Positions 39,501-47,651 of a stretch of 64,000 nucleotides of DNA are shown here, one piece after another. The translations under genes were made by a program, and so were the position numbers. The DNA lies in assembly GCF_036588685.1 (NCBI RefSeq), contig NC_086381.1, positions 48,049,431-48,113,430 of the forward strand, given 5' to 3'. The stretch comes from Mytilus trossulus (lineage: Eukaryota; Mollusca; Bivalvia; Mytilida; Mytilidae). Each line of letters starts with the position of its first letter. The stretch's first letter is position 1. The notes under the pieces are model-generated. The model had not been told where the DNA came from, did not search any database, and was given only the letters and a program-made list of their open reading frames with translations.

Positions 39501-42500
39501 ATATAATATCCATTGGATAGTACTACACCACGAGGTTAAAGAATTTCTGGAGTAAGCATTCTTAAAGGCAAAAAATGTCGGCCGAAACATGGAAATAAAG
39601 TAATTCTAAAAAATAATCTCTGGGGTCAACAACTTTCAAACCAATTGTCTGGGAAGTTCTTATTGGCTAGATAACAACGAGTCTGCTTTACTGTATAGCT
39701 ATTATATAGTAATACATCGTAGTAAAGAATTTCTTGTGTATGCTTTCTTTAAGGCCGACAATTTCGTTCGAAACACGAAAAACAATTAATTCGGTAGTTC
39801 TTTATGGCTAAGGAATATAGAATCTGCTCTAATCAATAACTACTACAACGGAAGCATAACGATTTTCTAGGGTAAGTTTTATTGAACATTGTTTAACTTC
39901 TTAAATTTAATTTGATACATGGAAATAAACCCAAATTTCGATAAAAAATACGCTCTAGAGTCACCAACTTTCAAACGAATTGTCTTGGTATTTCTGAATG
40001 GCAAATGATTATAGACTCTGCTTCACTGAATAGATATTATATAGTTCTACATCGAGAGGGTTAAGAATTTCTGGGGTAAGCTTTCTTTAAGGCCATTAAT
40101 TTCGTTCGAAACACGAAAAAAGTCAAATTCGATAAAGTACGCTCTAGGGTTACCACCTTTCCAATCAATTTGCTTATTAGTTCTAAATGGCTAGGGATTA
40201 TAGACTCTGATTCACTGAATAGCTATTCGATAGTACTATATCGTGTGTGTAAATTATTACCTGAGTAAGCTTTGGTAAAGGCCCAACATATCATTCGAAA
40301 CACGTAACTAAAATCAAAATCAATAAAATACGCGTAAGAGACCCACTGTCCAACCTTTTGTCCTGGTTGTTCTTAATGACTAAGGATTATATACTCTGCT
40401 TCAATGTATAGCTATTATATTACTACATAGGGAGGGTAAGGAATTTCAGGGGAAAGCTTTTTTAAATGCCCGACATGTCTCGTTCGAATCATGGAATTAA
40501 AGCCAAATTTGATAAAATACGTTCTAAGGTCACTCACTTTCCAACCAATCGTATTCAATTTGGTAGTTTTTAAGGTGCAATACCACCATTGTTTTTCCAC
40601 TATTAGTCTTTGTTAAATTTGCGCTTTTCACAAAAAATGTCCATAAGTTATCTTTTTTTCTAATAAAGAAATACTTGGCATGAGTAAAGTTTTATCATGT
40701 CCAGTACTATAGAAAAAAATCACATATCACTTCATTGCATACAAGAAAATAACCTTTTGACCAATTTCTCCCCTTATCAAACCAATGTACAAGGTTTATG
40801 AACCATGTAATCTCAAGTTTAAAAAATATTCTATAGAAATCCCTCATAAAAAAAATTAGTGATTTGAAATACCCAAGACAAATATTTATATGAAACAGAG
40901 GTGTTTTACTGCAATAAAATGTAGAATTAATTACCGACAACTGTCAAATTCAAGAGAATATGTTTTTCGACCTATACAACTGGACGACATTTTCGGCCAT
41001 GAAGAATGCTTACCCCAGAAATTCAATACCCTCACTTTGTAGTACTATCCAATAACTATTCATAAGAGTAGCGTCTGTAATGCCTAGCCATAAAGAACTA
41101 CCGAGACAATTGGTCGGAAAGTGGATGTCCCCATTGTGTATTTTGTCGAATTAGGGCTTATTTCAATCTTTCTGACGCAATTTTCGTCCTCTAGGATTAT
41201 TACCCCAGAAATTCTCTGTCCCCGCGTTGTAGTTCTACCAAAGAGCTATTTATTAGAACAGAGTCTATAATCCCTAGGCATACAAAACTGTCGGGGCAAT
41301 GGGTTTGAACAAGTAGGGTGACCCCAGTGCATACCTTATCAAATTTTATTTTTTATCGTGTTACGGACGAAATTTTCGGCCCTTAAGAATGCTTACCCCA
41401 GAAATTTGATGACCTCACGTAGTAGTCATATCCAATAGCTATTCATAAGAGTAGCGTCTATAATGCCTAGCCATAAAGAACTACCGAGACAATGGTTCGG
41501 AAAGTGGGCGTCCCCAATGTGTATTTTATCGAATTAGAGCTTATTTCCATCTTTCGGACTCAATTTTCGTCCTCTAGGAATGCTTACCCCAGAAATTATT
41601 TGCCCCCTTCGTTGTAGTTCTATCCAAGAGCTATTTATTAGAGTAGAGTCTATAATCCCTAGGCATACAGAACTGTCGGGGCAATGGGATAGAACAAGTG
41701 GGTGACCCCAGTGCATATTTTATCAAATTTGACCTTTTTTCCGTGTTACAGACGAAATTTTCGGCCATTAAGAATGCTTACTCCAGAAATTATATACCCT
41801 CACGATGTGGTACTATTTCATAGCTATTCATTAGAGTAAGAGGGTGTTATTGTTTAATGTGATTCGTTTTTATTCATTCTCATACTGACGAAGGGTATCT
41901 GTTTTCCGAAATGTTAATAGATTATTACTTTAAATGATTTCTTTTTTAACTCTCCTGACCCACTACAGAGTCAATTGAGCTTTTCTTATCAATTGGCCTC
42001 CGTTGTCGTCCGTTGTCTGTTGACTATTACAAAAATCCTCTTCTATGAGACTCATTGGCGAAAATCAATAATGAGTTATCCCGTTTCAAAACTGTGTCCG
42101 ATGACCCGTATAACCAATAAGGATGGCCGCCATGGCTAAAAATAGAACATATGGGTAAAATGATGTATTTGGATTATATCCCTGATACTAGAGCATTTAG
42201 AGCAAAATTGACAATGAGTACAAATATTTATTAGGTTAAGATCGCTCTGTCCTGAAATGTTTAGATGAATCAGATAAACTGTTGGAAGGTTGCTGTACCT
42301 GCATAAGTAATTTTAATTAAATTTTGCAGTTTCTGGTTAATATCTTGAATTATCTTATAGATAGAGATAAACTCTAAACAGAAATACTGTTCAGCAAAGT
42401 TATATCAACAAATAAGTCAACATGGTCAAAATGGGCAATTGACCACATAATGTAAGGATTCATTGTCCGTTTAAGAAATAATTTACAATTTTCGTAATTT

Positions 42501-44408
42501 TTTTTAATCTTTTACAAAAGTCTTATACTGAAACAACTGAGACAAATCTAACTAAATTTGGCTACAATCAGCATTATGTTATCTTGTTAAAAAAAAATGT
42601 GTTCGATCACCCCAAAATAACCCCATCTAAATTATATGCGTTCAAAGTTCTCTTTTAGTTTTACCTTCATAAGATTGATAAAGGATGATTTTGAAAGCCA
42701 AGATGCATCAAAACACATGAACAGCTACTAGTATATGATTGAAAATGGATCAAAATTAATAAGCATATCAATATAAGTTCAACTTTGCCTCGGGGACAAT
42801 TAAACAATATACGTATAGTGTCTTGAAATATGAAATTTATTTGTATGAGGCTTAGAAACGGGAAAATGCGAGGTTCTACCGAGCATTTTCACGTTTCGTA
42901 CCGAATACAAATAAATTTCATATTTCAAGACACTATTCGTATATTGTCTTTATACTGAAATCGAAAAAAATATTTAAAAATGAAAAAAATATATAACAAA
43001 ATTGTTAAAAAAAGTGTTTGGAATTTCCCTCTTGGGGTACCATTTAGGGGTATTTCCCTATGAGCGTAGTCCAGGCGATAAGACATTGACATATTAAGGA
43101 ATTAGAAAGGGAAAATGAACTTAATTAATAACATTTGATAATCATGGTATATACATAACCAATTTGAAAACAAAAAAGTTTAAATTCATAAAAGTTTGAC
43201 CATTGTTACATTACGTTGTCATGGTCGTGACGTGACGTTGTTGATGAAATACAATAAGGAGGCGGGGCTTATAGGTTAATTGGGGTCATTGACGTATAAA
43301 GGTAACGTTTATACGTATAGCTTTATATGTATAGTAAAATAGCTGATTGCAGTATAAACAGTCTTATTTTATGAGTATAAATTCCTTAATGGATAATTTA
43401 AGAACAGAATGTTATGAATCATGTCAGTACTATAGTACTGATAACTAAATTTATTTTATCATCGGAAACATATAGTTCTCCATAAGTGATATCGACTTAG
43501 TGTTATTAAGTATGAAACACACGTTATACATAAGTTTGTCTGGATTGATCTAAATCAGTAATGAACATGGCCAAAACACTGAAAGCTATAAAAAAAAAAA
43601 ACGGCCGTCCCGAAACATGTGAATAGTTTTATACTCAAAGTGGAACCTAAAGTAATAGCCGGATATTTCGGGTGTGGTTTTTTTGGAAGAAATTAAAACC
43701 TTGGTTTGCTTTTGACTTCTTAATTTAATTGATATGCAGATGATTTCAGAAATGTATGTCAATAAGTATACTGTAAGTATCAAATGACTAACTTGTGAGA
43801 AGATGATACCATCGGGAACCAATAGCTAGCCAGCAGTAGTACTGACACAATGCTTTTAGAAATAAGAATAATTCAATAATTGAAAACACACTATTCATGA
43901 TGTATTCTTTTTATTTAAGGCATCACTACAAACACAATATATGTGTCAATGCGCGTCTGTTGAAGTTAAATGTGTACCGTAATGTTATTTAGTAGATGTC
44001 TATTTTGTGTATTTATTAATCCTTATTCATTTCGCATGTATTTTTTTTATCAGACGGACCTCATTGAGATCTAGACATCTCCCATTGGTTGTTCCAATAA
44101 ATGAAGTGACATACGCTCAGGTCAACAAGCCAACAAAAGAGAAAGCACCTGATCATGCTGGCGAACCGACTAGAAACAACCCAGCTGACGACACCTATGA
44201 TCACATGGAACATCATCGACTAAGTCAGAATCAGATTCCAACTGAGAGCAATTATGATACCATGCAATCTGTTGGAATTGAAAAATTGGAGAATGACTAT
44301 GACGTCACAAGTGGAACAGACAGACCAAGACAAATTGTCGTTGATGATACTGCAGAATATAGTCATGTACAGGTAGAACATCATGAAATAAAAGATGTGT
44401 CGACATAA
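12491..44408 (+). CDS. Gene B: WSC/C-type-lectin-like receptor with ITIM-like and YxxM tail (complete, 9 exons)
   Basis: Exons: 12491-12575, 16179-16349, 16720-16832, 25731-25890, 31595-31714, 32613-32783, 37764-37991, 38542-38620, 44054-44408; 1482 nt, 493 residues and a TAA stop. Parts: signal peptide (1-28), lectin-like first half (29-85), WSC domain (86-176), lectin-like second half (177-216), second lectin-like module (217 to about 303), Ser/Thr-rich stalk with N-glycosylation sequons (to 349), membrane helix (350-373), tail of about 118 residues. Five tail tyrosines: Y396 in VTYAQV (ITIM consensus), Y424 and Y443 in YDHM and YDTM (YxxM), Y458 and Y478 (YSHV). It is predicted to be a type I plasma-membrane receptor with phosphotyrosine signalling; the ligand is unknown. 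No calcium-binding EPN/QPD or WND motif is seen, so classical sugar binding is doubtful. The 32 kb span is mostly transposon-filled intron. Confidence 0.88.
13460..15060 (+). repeat. Segment duplicated at 62047-63435
   Basis: Collinear matches to the distal copy include CACAGGAACTC, GTTTACTATCCATATC, TTTGGTAGTAAACTCTAAA, TCGGTGTCAGTTTG, AGATGTCCTCTTAACAA and TTATGCACCTTAA. Order and orientation are kept over about 1.4-1.6 kb, with indels. The part from 14480 to 14790 also belongs to a dispersed family seen inverted at 33960-34760. Confidence 0.75.
14180..14270 (+). repeat. GACGCTC-family repeat, forward copy
   Basis: TAGTTATCAAAGGTACAAGG then TACGCGCGTTTCGTCTACA and TCGGTGACGCTC; the subtype with the TCAAAGGTAC head. 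It is also present at the matching place in the distal duplicate (62740-62830), so its insertion predates that duplication. Confidence 0.7.
15063..15245 (+). repeat. GACGCTC-family repeat, near-complete forward copy
   Basis: From AAACTCATCATAAATAGCA to the AAATACAGCTAAGC end, at the right boundary of the duplicated segment. Confidence 0.75.
15340..15655. repeat. Inverted pair (foldback) of GACGCTC-family repeats
   Basis: A forward copy (15340-15482) is followed directly by a reverse copy (about 15490-15655). Arms include GTACAAAGTTGAAGAGCATT against AATGCTCTTCAACTTTGTAC. The centre is near 15486, so the transcript could fold into a hairpin of about 150 bp arms. Confidence 0.75.
15810..15925 (+). 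repeat. GACGCTC-family repeat, forward copy
   Basis: TAGTTATCAAAGGTACCAGG head, CGCCAGACGCGCG, GACTCATCAGTGACGCT; truncated after the AAACAAGTACAAAGTT tract. Confidence 0.7.
16179..16349 (+). CDS. Gene B exon 2: first half of lectin-like module 1
   Basis: 171 bp, phase 1 at both ends, acceptor tttttag, donor gtaagt. It encodes TWKEARNSC and YGWVDASVEYTPWVEYK. The pattern W-x2-A-x3-C and a following GWVD block resemble the start of a C-type-lectin-like fold. Intron 2 (16350-16719) shows nothing else. Confidence 0.85.
16720..16832 (+). CDS. Gene B exon 3: N-terminal part of WSC domain
   Basis: 113 bp, entering in phase 1 and leaving in phase 0. It encodes CYHV, CLISC and YIGLK, the first three cysteines and the aGLq element of the WSC family. 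Confidence 0.87.
16833..18819 (+). other. Gene B intron 3, proximal part
   Basis: AT-rich. It contains the dispersed repeat at 17020-17275. No exon, RNA gene or element is recognised from 17276 to 18819. Confidence 0.55.
17020..17275 (+). repeat. Mussel-type dispersed repeat, longer copy
   Basis: Contains GATATACCAAAAGGACACAA, AACCCCACCAAGTCCTAGGG, GGTGATCTCAGGATCTCCGG and GGCATCCGTCGTGTT, collinear with 2785-2960. Confidence 0.65.
18820..19090 (+). repeat. Left inverted repeat of the 4.1 kb element
   Basis: Rich in GTCTGA / TCAGAC / TTTAGAC motifs and clearly more GC-rich than its surroundings. It ends in a region of TTCAGACC-type repeats. Confidence 0.75.
19325..20080. mobile_element. Nested inverted-repeat element with GCGCGC-containing ends
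   Basis: The left arm (19325-19430) carries ACGTTTGCGCGCATTT, TTTGCACGCAGCTTTTGATT and ATTTTACAGGTAAACTCAGG. The right arm (19965-20080) is the inverse, with CCTGAGTTTACCTG, AATCAAAAGCTGCGCGCAAA and two further GCGCGCAAA units. The ends are thus short repeated units built around GCGCGC. No coding capacity. Confidence 0.7.
22686..22951 (-). repeat. Right inverted repeat of the 4.1 kb element
   Basis: Reverse complement of 18820-19090 apart from scattered substitutions and short indels, for example one fewer GTTTAGAC unit. Confidence 0.75.
22952..25130 (+). other. Gene B intron 3, distal part
   Basis: AT-rich with no supported gene. From 24835 to 25105 it holds a dispersed repeat (AATCACATGGCAAAATCAAA, CCTGACTTGGTACAGGCATT, TATAGCGCTAACCCTCTCAC) that I recall as common in mussel DNA. 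Confidence 0.55.
25131..25680 (+). repeat. 265 bp tandem duplication next to exon 4, each copy with a TGACGTCA site
   Basis: Copy 1 starts near 25131 and copy 2 near 25396, both beginning AAGG(G/A)ACAATTTAACAGGA. Identity is very high. A 31 bp block (AAAAGTTATACATAGAATTT) is repeated again at the end. Each copy has the palindrome TGACGTCA (25204-25211, 25468-25475), the cAMP-response-element consensus, followed by TATACGTCAC. Confidence 0.85.
25731..25890 (+). CDS. Gene B exon 4: C-terminal part of WSC domain
   Basis: 160 bp, phase 0 to phase 1, acceptor ataatcag, donor gtaagt. It encodes CVC, then three further cysteines and IIYKK, completing the eight-cysteine WSC pattern, with NET and NIS glycosylation sequons. 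Exons 3 and 4 together are 273 bp and phase 1-1. Confidence 0.86.
25891..27249 (+). other. Gene B intron 4, proximal part
   Basis: AT-rich. From 26560 to 26850 it holds a degraded copy of the dispersed family described at 35925-36300 (ACCATTCAAACAGGAAAA, CAACAACTGAACATTAGGAT, TCCTGAATTAGGACAGGTGC). No gene is seen. Confidence 0.5.
27250..31000 (-). mobile_element. R2-like (RLE-type) non-LTR retrotransposon in gene B intron 4
   Basis: A segment clearly richer in GC than the surrounding intron, antisense to gene B. It holds the coding region 27478-30963, a 3' UTR of about 230 bp and a probable short 5' UTR. The ends are approximate: no poly(A) tail or clear target duplication is visible. The domain order zinc finger, reverse transcriptase, CCHC knuckle and restriction-like endonuclease defines the RLE group (R2, R4, NeSL, Hero and relatives). 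I cannot assign the clade. Confidence 0.8.
27478..30963 (-). pseudogene. Zinc finger / reverse transcriptase / restriction-like endonuclease polyprotein with one in-frame stop
   Basis: Read from ATG 30963, 128 codons contain a Cys2/His-Cys zinc finger (CFCGKVC ... LKIHQSRMKC), then TAA at 30577-30579, after which the same frame stays open for 1032 codons to 27478. The RT keeps its motifs: WLDLANAYGSIPH (motif A), GILTGCTVS (B) and AFMDDMTVT (C, catalytic DD). Later come CTLCKDKP ... HVLSAC (zinc knuckle) and RPDIVIW ... LLELTVPWE (PD-D/E-K nuclease). The stop lies in the first of three 30 bp repeats; the corresponding codon in the next two units is GAA, so a single substitution explains it. 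Many shorter frames on the plus strand here are shadows. Very few other lesions suggest a recent insertion. Confidence 0.85.
31001..31594 (+). other. Gene B intron 4, distal part
   Basis: No recognised element beyond the possible 5' UTR of the retrotransposon (31000-31167, which contains an extension of its open frame). Confidence 0.5.
31595..31714 (+). CDS. Gene B exon 5: second half of lectin-like module 1
   Basis: 120 bp, phase 1 at both ends, acceptor atattcag, donor gtaaat. It encodes GNCLRVFSVDGK and TECQTAFKSLCK, the Cys pattern of the C-terminal half of a C-type-lectin-like fold. Joined to exon 2 without exons 3-4 it would still be in frame. Confidence 0.84.
31715..32612 (+). other. 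Gene B intron 5
   Basis: Contains a diverged dispersed repeat at about 32160-32470, shared with 11230-11640 and 40566-40965. Nothing else is supported. Confidence 0.5.
32613..32783 (+). CDS. Gene B exon 6: first half of lectin-like module 2
   Basis: 171 bp, phase 1 at both ends. It encodes DWMNSTKQC and NFWLADIRRP, equivalent to gene A exon 6. The acceptor may be after 32612 or after 32618 (attcag); both keep the frame and differ by two residues. Confidence 0.83.
33151..33265. repeat. Foldback hairpin, arms of about 43 bp
   Basis: Left arm AACACATAGCTGAGAAGGTG ... ATTTTTACCCCGCG; the right arm is its inverse, CGAGGGGTACCAATCTGC ... CTATGTGTT, with several mismatches. A small MITE-like palindrome. 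Confidence 0.65.
33649..34530 (+). repeat. 445 bp direct tandem duplication
   Basis: Copies start at 33649 and 34094 (CCAAGCAAAATTAAA) and stay collinear through GAGAATGACAACAGGGAAGA, CATATGATGAAGACATAATC and CATTCTGACATCAGAC-like blocks. The distal part of each copy belongs to a mussel dispersed family (GTATAGGAGAG ... GATCTCACAAAACATG) that continues to about 34760. Confidence 0.85.
35925..36300 (+). repeat. Abundant mussel dispersed repeat (ATTGCCAATGAGACAACTG family), near-complete copy
   Basis: Collinear blocks: GATTGCCAATGAGACAACTG, AGAGACCAAAATGACACAGA, CTATAGGTCACCGTACGGCT, CATAGTCAGCTATAAAAGGC, CAAACGAGAAAACTAACGGC, CAGGCTCCTGACTTACGACA, AACCTGGGACAGTGGTATAA. A fragment also starts near 20215, and degraded copies lie at 26560-26850 and 37085-37240. 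Non-coding. Confidence 0.8.
37764..37991 (+). CDS. Gene B exon 7: lectin-like module 2 end plus Ser/Thr-rich stalk
   Basis: 228 bp, phase 1 at both ends, acceptor attacag, donor gttagt. The first half (YCIAVSI ... LCTEKLSALC) equals gene A exon 7. The second half is a Thr/Ser-rich stalk (TSTIAATTPYETLSTTTDN) with NIS and NRT sequons, likely O- and N-glycosylated, absent from gene A. Confidence 0.85.
38542..38620 (+). CDS. Gene B exon 8: transmembrane segment
   Basis: 79 bp, entering phase 1 and leaving phase 2 (donor gtacat, as in gene A). It encodes EILLIALIITAVLALSVI and continues hydrophobic to FYKR. Intron 7 (37992-38541) shows nothing else. Confidence 0.87.
38880..40565 (+). repeat. Satellite array, forward orientation, about 187 bp monomers
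   Basis: About eight diverged monomers. The landmark AAAGGCC(G/C)AACATTTCGTCCG recurs at 39093, 39280, 39564, 39750, 40088, 40277 and 40464; spacing is 186-189 bp where intact. Each monomer has CGTTCGAAACACGGAAATAA, a TTTCCAACCAATTG-like tract and TGGCTAGGGATTATAGA. One monomer is interrupted by a dispersed repeat at 39395-39500. Confidence 0.85.
39395..39500 (+). repeat. Dispersed repeat inserted in the satellite
   Basis: GAGGGACGAAAGATACCAAA, GACAGTCAAACTCATAAATT; a truncated member of the 2785-2960 family, splitting a satellite monomer between GGATTATAGA and the following TCCATTGGATAGTAC part. Confidence 0.7.
40566..40965. repeat. Spacer between the inverted satellite arrays, a dispersed repeat
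   Basis: Starts TTTTAAGGTGCAATACCACC and contains AATACTTGGCATGAGTAAAG, GTACAAGGTTTATGAACCAT and TTTTACTGCAATAAAATGTA, collinear with 32160-32470 and partly with 11230-11640. Confidence 0.55.
40970..41845 (-). repeat. Satellite array, inverted orientation, dimeric unit of about 384 bp
   Basis: Five monomers in reverse. TACCCCAGAAATT landmarks lie at 41011, 41211, 41394, 41585 and 41779. Two types alternate: type 1 with TTTTCGGCC(A/C)TTAAGAATG and type 2 with TTTTCGTCCTCTAGG. Type 1 to type 1 distances are 383 and 385 bp, a higher-order dimer. Confidence 0.8.
41846..44053 (+). other. Gene B intron 8, distal part
   Basis: AT-rich. It holds the hairpin at 42805-42946; otherwise no supported feature. 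Confidence 0.55.
42805..42946. repeat. Foldback hairpin, arms of about 65 bp
   Basis: Left arm CAATATACGTATAGTGTCTT then GAAATATGAAATTTATTTGT; the right arm is the inverse, ACAAATAAATTTCATATTTC and AAGACACTATTCGTATATTG. The outer 45 bp are almost perfect; the inner part carries AAACGGGAAAATGC against GCATTTTCACGTTT. Loop of about 10 nt. Confidence 0.85.
44054..44408 (+). CDS. Gene B exon 9: cytoplasmic tail and stop
   Basis: The acceptor ttttttttatcag joins in phase 2. It encodes basic stop-transfer residues (RRTSLRSR), EVTYAQVNKP, then an acidic hydrophilic tail with TYDHM, NYDTM, DYDVT and EYSHV, and TAA at 44406-44408. The open frame extending upstream of 44054 is intronic. Confidence 0.87.
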
Positions 44409-44890
44409 GGAAAACAATTGTAATACACGAGTACTCAAGTCTGCATTTGTATTTCGTTAGCCAGATAATGCAGCAGTTCTGGTATAAGTTGGTAATGCTT
44501 CACCATAGAACTTTGTACAAATAACCATGCTTTGCTACTTTCTTTTAATGATACAAAAATTAAGAGACTAAATTAGTTTGTTTTTGGGATGTGCGGAATG
44601 TGTATTCAAAGGATGTTGTAAGAAGTTCAATGTGTGTGAACACATATTGTTATCACATGTACCAATGTGATGAATATGTGAGTTGGGTTGTGAAAAGGAA
44701 CATTTATCTGGTGAATTTTTGTGTGCACAAATGAAACAACATCTAAAATACCTATTGTTCGTATTTATATAATCACCTATTTGTGATTTTTTAATGTACA
44801 GATGTATATATATTTATGTTAGATTTGGCACTCTTAAACTTTATCTAATCGCCATGTGGAGAATAAATATGTATGGATTGTATGCCTAGT
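44409..44890 (+). other. Gene B 3' UTR (probable)
   Basis: AT-rich DNA after the stop codon, up to just past the AATAAA at 44862. No repeat family is recognised. The extent is inferred. Confidence 0.5.
44862..44867 (+). promoter_or_regulatory. Polyadenylation signal AATAAA of gene B
   Basis: The first canonical AATAAA after the stop codon, 454 nt downstream, followed by a GT-rich tract (ATGTATGGATTGTATG). Confidence 0.5.
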
Positions 44891-47651
44891 GTAGGGCAAC
44901 TGCACCAAGCTCTATGTACGTTACGGAATTTTGCAGAATTCTGTGAGAGGTCACACATATGGCTCTTATTCAAGGAATGATGTTTGACCTCACAAGCCCG
45001 CGTTTTTCAGTCACAATTACAGTGATTGACGACACTCTAAGAATTTTTTTTTAATTTGATTCATTGTAACGCAATAAAAAGATGTCATTTACATTATAAG
45101 TGCCTTCAGTCAAAAGTAACTGTATGGTCATTTACCAATAAGAAAAACGAATACCGTACATGTATATATAAATTCAAACAATGGTGTATCAAAACAGCAT
45201 CATATACAAATGAGAAAATCAGTCTGGAATTGCTTGGACCGTTTTAACCATTTCTAGTACTAAATATGCAAAAAATGATTGTCAATTGATTTTAAGCAAA
45301 CGGCAACATATCTTGAAAAGTTAATTTGTTTGTTCTAATGTACTGTTACACAATTGTCACAGTAATGAGGTAAGTCTTATGATTTTGCGCCAACACGCAT
45401 GGTTTACCATGTCACATTCTGTATGTGCCTGTCATAAGTCATGAACCTGCAATTCAAAGATAGTCGTTTGTTGTTATATATCATATTTGTTTTCATATAT
45501 TTTTTTTATTATAAATTATGTGGCAAGTTTCCTTTTAAACTGTTGTACATTTGTCATTTTGAGGGCTACCACATTCTATATATGCCTGTTCTAGGTTAAT
45601 TATTCAGTTGTAGTCGTTTGTTGTTTTAATATGTTTGGTTTCGTTTATTGTTTTGATCATAAAACGGGCCGCTAGTTATTTCATTTAAATTGCATGTTTT
45701 ATATATGTCATTTTAAGGCCTTTATTTTATGGTATTGGTTTTTCTCATTGTCGAAGGTGGAATATTGTGTAATAGTTGTTTTTAACATCTATGTTTTTCG
45801 GTCTCTGCTGGAGTTGTAACATTTGCAATGATACCGCATCATTTTATTTTATATTAAATTTTATCAGGATGTTTTCATTTTATTTGTAACAGTTAAAGAA
45901 AATATAGTCAAAATAAATATAATTATGCTGTATTGGTGGGTTTTTTTTACAAACTAAAGGTCGTATAACATTGTCAGTTTATATAAATTGTACATGGAAA
46001 GAAGGGAAACTCGATTTGTTTAATTGGAACAAAAAATGATTTTAAGATATATATGAGAAGATATGTAGCTCAGACTCATACTTTGGTTGAATTAAAATAG
46101 AACTAAAATAGGTTTATGTTATGTTTTTATAACTGTGGTATACTAACACAGTAAAACTATATAAAGAGCATCAGTTAAATCGATATTATTTTTCTGTGAT
46201 ATTGCGGCGTGTTTTTTTTGTTGATTTTTTTTTTGTTGTTACTTGTATACCGAAAAGTTGTATATAAATTGTAAGAAAAGTTATTTTTATCCTTCAATCA
46301 GCCAACTATTTATGAAAACAGGTACACACATATACTGTAATTGTACAAATGAAAACTCATGTTACTCCGCTTACATATTGACCAAGCGGTCATGTTAATA
46401 TTTCGTTTTTTTGGTGGTCCGCGCTCGAACTACATTGTATGTTGATTTCTTTAAAACACCAGAGACAACTTTTGGGATTTTTAGTTAAAGTGCCTGATTT
46501 AAATTGCAGGATAAACACAATACAGGTACAGTGTCGAAAATATAAATCCAGTTGTAATCGCTACGAAACAGAAAAGTCTCGAATTTCGTCCTACTTCTAA
46601 AACTCGAACAAATAAATGGACACTTTATTTCGACAAATATGACAATGTTCATAATATATTGCATAGTATGTATTTGATATGTTTTCAAACTGTGTACTCG
46701 AGTATGAGTGAGTCTTGTTTCGGAATCTTGTACAATTTAATTTATACTTTTTGACAAGGTTTAAATATTTGTTTATGTAATTGATATGTGTTTTTAACAT
46801 TAAATGCTTTATACTATTTTGTTTGTTCGATGTTTTTTTTTATACACTGTCATTATCATAAAATATGTGTACCCGTTTTGTGAAGGTCTTTTCACTCTTA
46901 AAACAGAGATATATACAAAAACTATCTTTAAAAAAGATATCCGACGTATTCAAATTTGAGTATATGTTTAAAACTATCATTTCGATAACCTTCAGAAGCA
47001 CATTGACTTAATGATGCAGGACCTCTTTAAAAAAAATCTCCAACTGAATTTAACTACAAGAAATTCTTTACTAAGTCTCGTTATATTAAGGCAATAATAT
47101 ATAATAATATTGTGATGACACCTAAAAAATATATTTGTCAAAAAATCCAGTGCAAATAACAAGAAACAAATATACGTTTACTACTGTTTACATTAAAGTT
47201 AATTCATGGTAAACCAAGCTAGAAACTATTGGTAGTATAAGTAGTATCTTTCTGTTTACCTTCACCAAAACCCCGCGGAAATCTCACATGCGTAGTTGCG
47301 TTCTAAAAGTCATGTACGTTCGTACAACAAAGTTTACTTTAAAAATTAAAAAAATGTACCGAATAAACAGCCGTCATGGATGCATAGAGCTATTGGAGAA
47401 ACAATTATTTTAATAAAAATATAAATCTTTGTAAGATCTAGTTCAACTATTTATAGTTTTTCACTTGCTTTCCATCACGATATAATTTTTGAGACGTTTT
47501 TTTCAAACACAACCAAATCACCCACTATGACAGCATTTTGTCCAATCACAGAAAGGATTTTCGAGCATGCGTATTCTGTTGCCATAGTTCAGCGTCTTAA
47601 AGTTCAAAGAGCACAAACCGAAACTATACCGACTACGTCGGAAAAACGTAC
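44891..47651. other. Intergenic, with a degraded dispersed repeat at 45395-45880
   Basis: 45395-45880 holds two diverged tandem pieces in reverse orientation of the 35925 family (ATGTGCCTGTCATAAGTCAT, TAGTCGTTTGTTGTTATA; ATATGCCTGTTCTAGGTTAA, TAGTCGTTTGTTGTTTTAAT). The rest has no supported feature. Confidence 0.5.

Noticed and set aside
44007..44053. Open frame upstream of gene B exon 9
   Set aside because: It is intronic: a strong pyrimidine-tract acceptor ends at 44053 and the phase matches exon 8.
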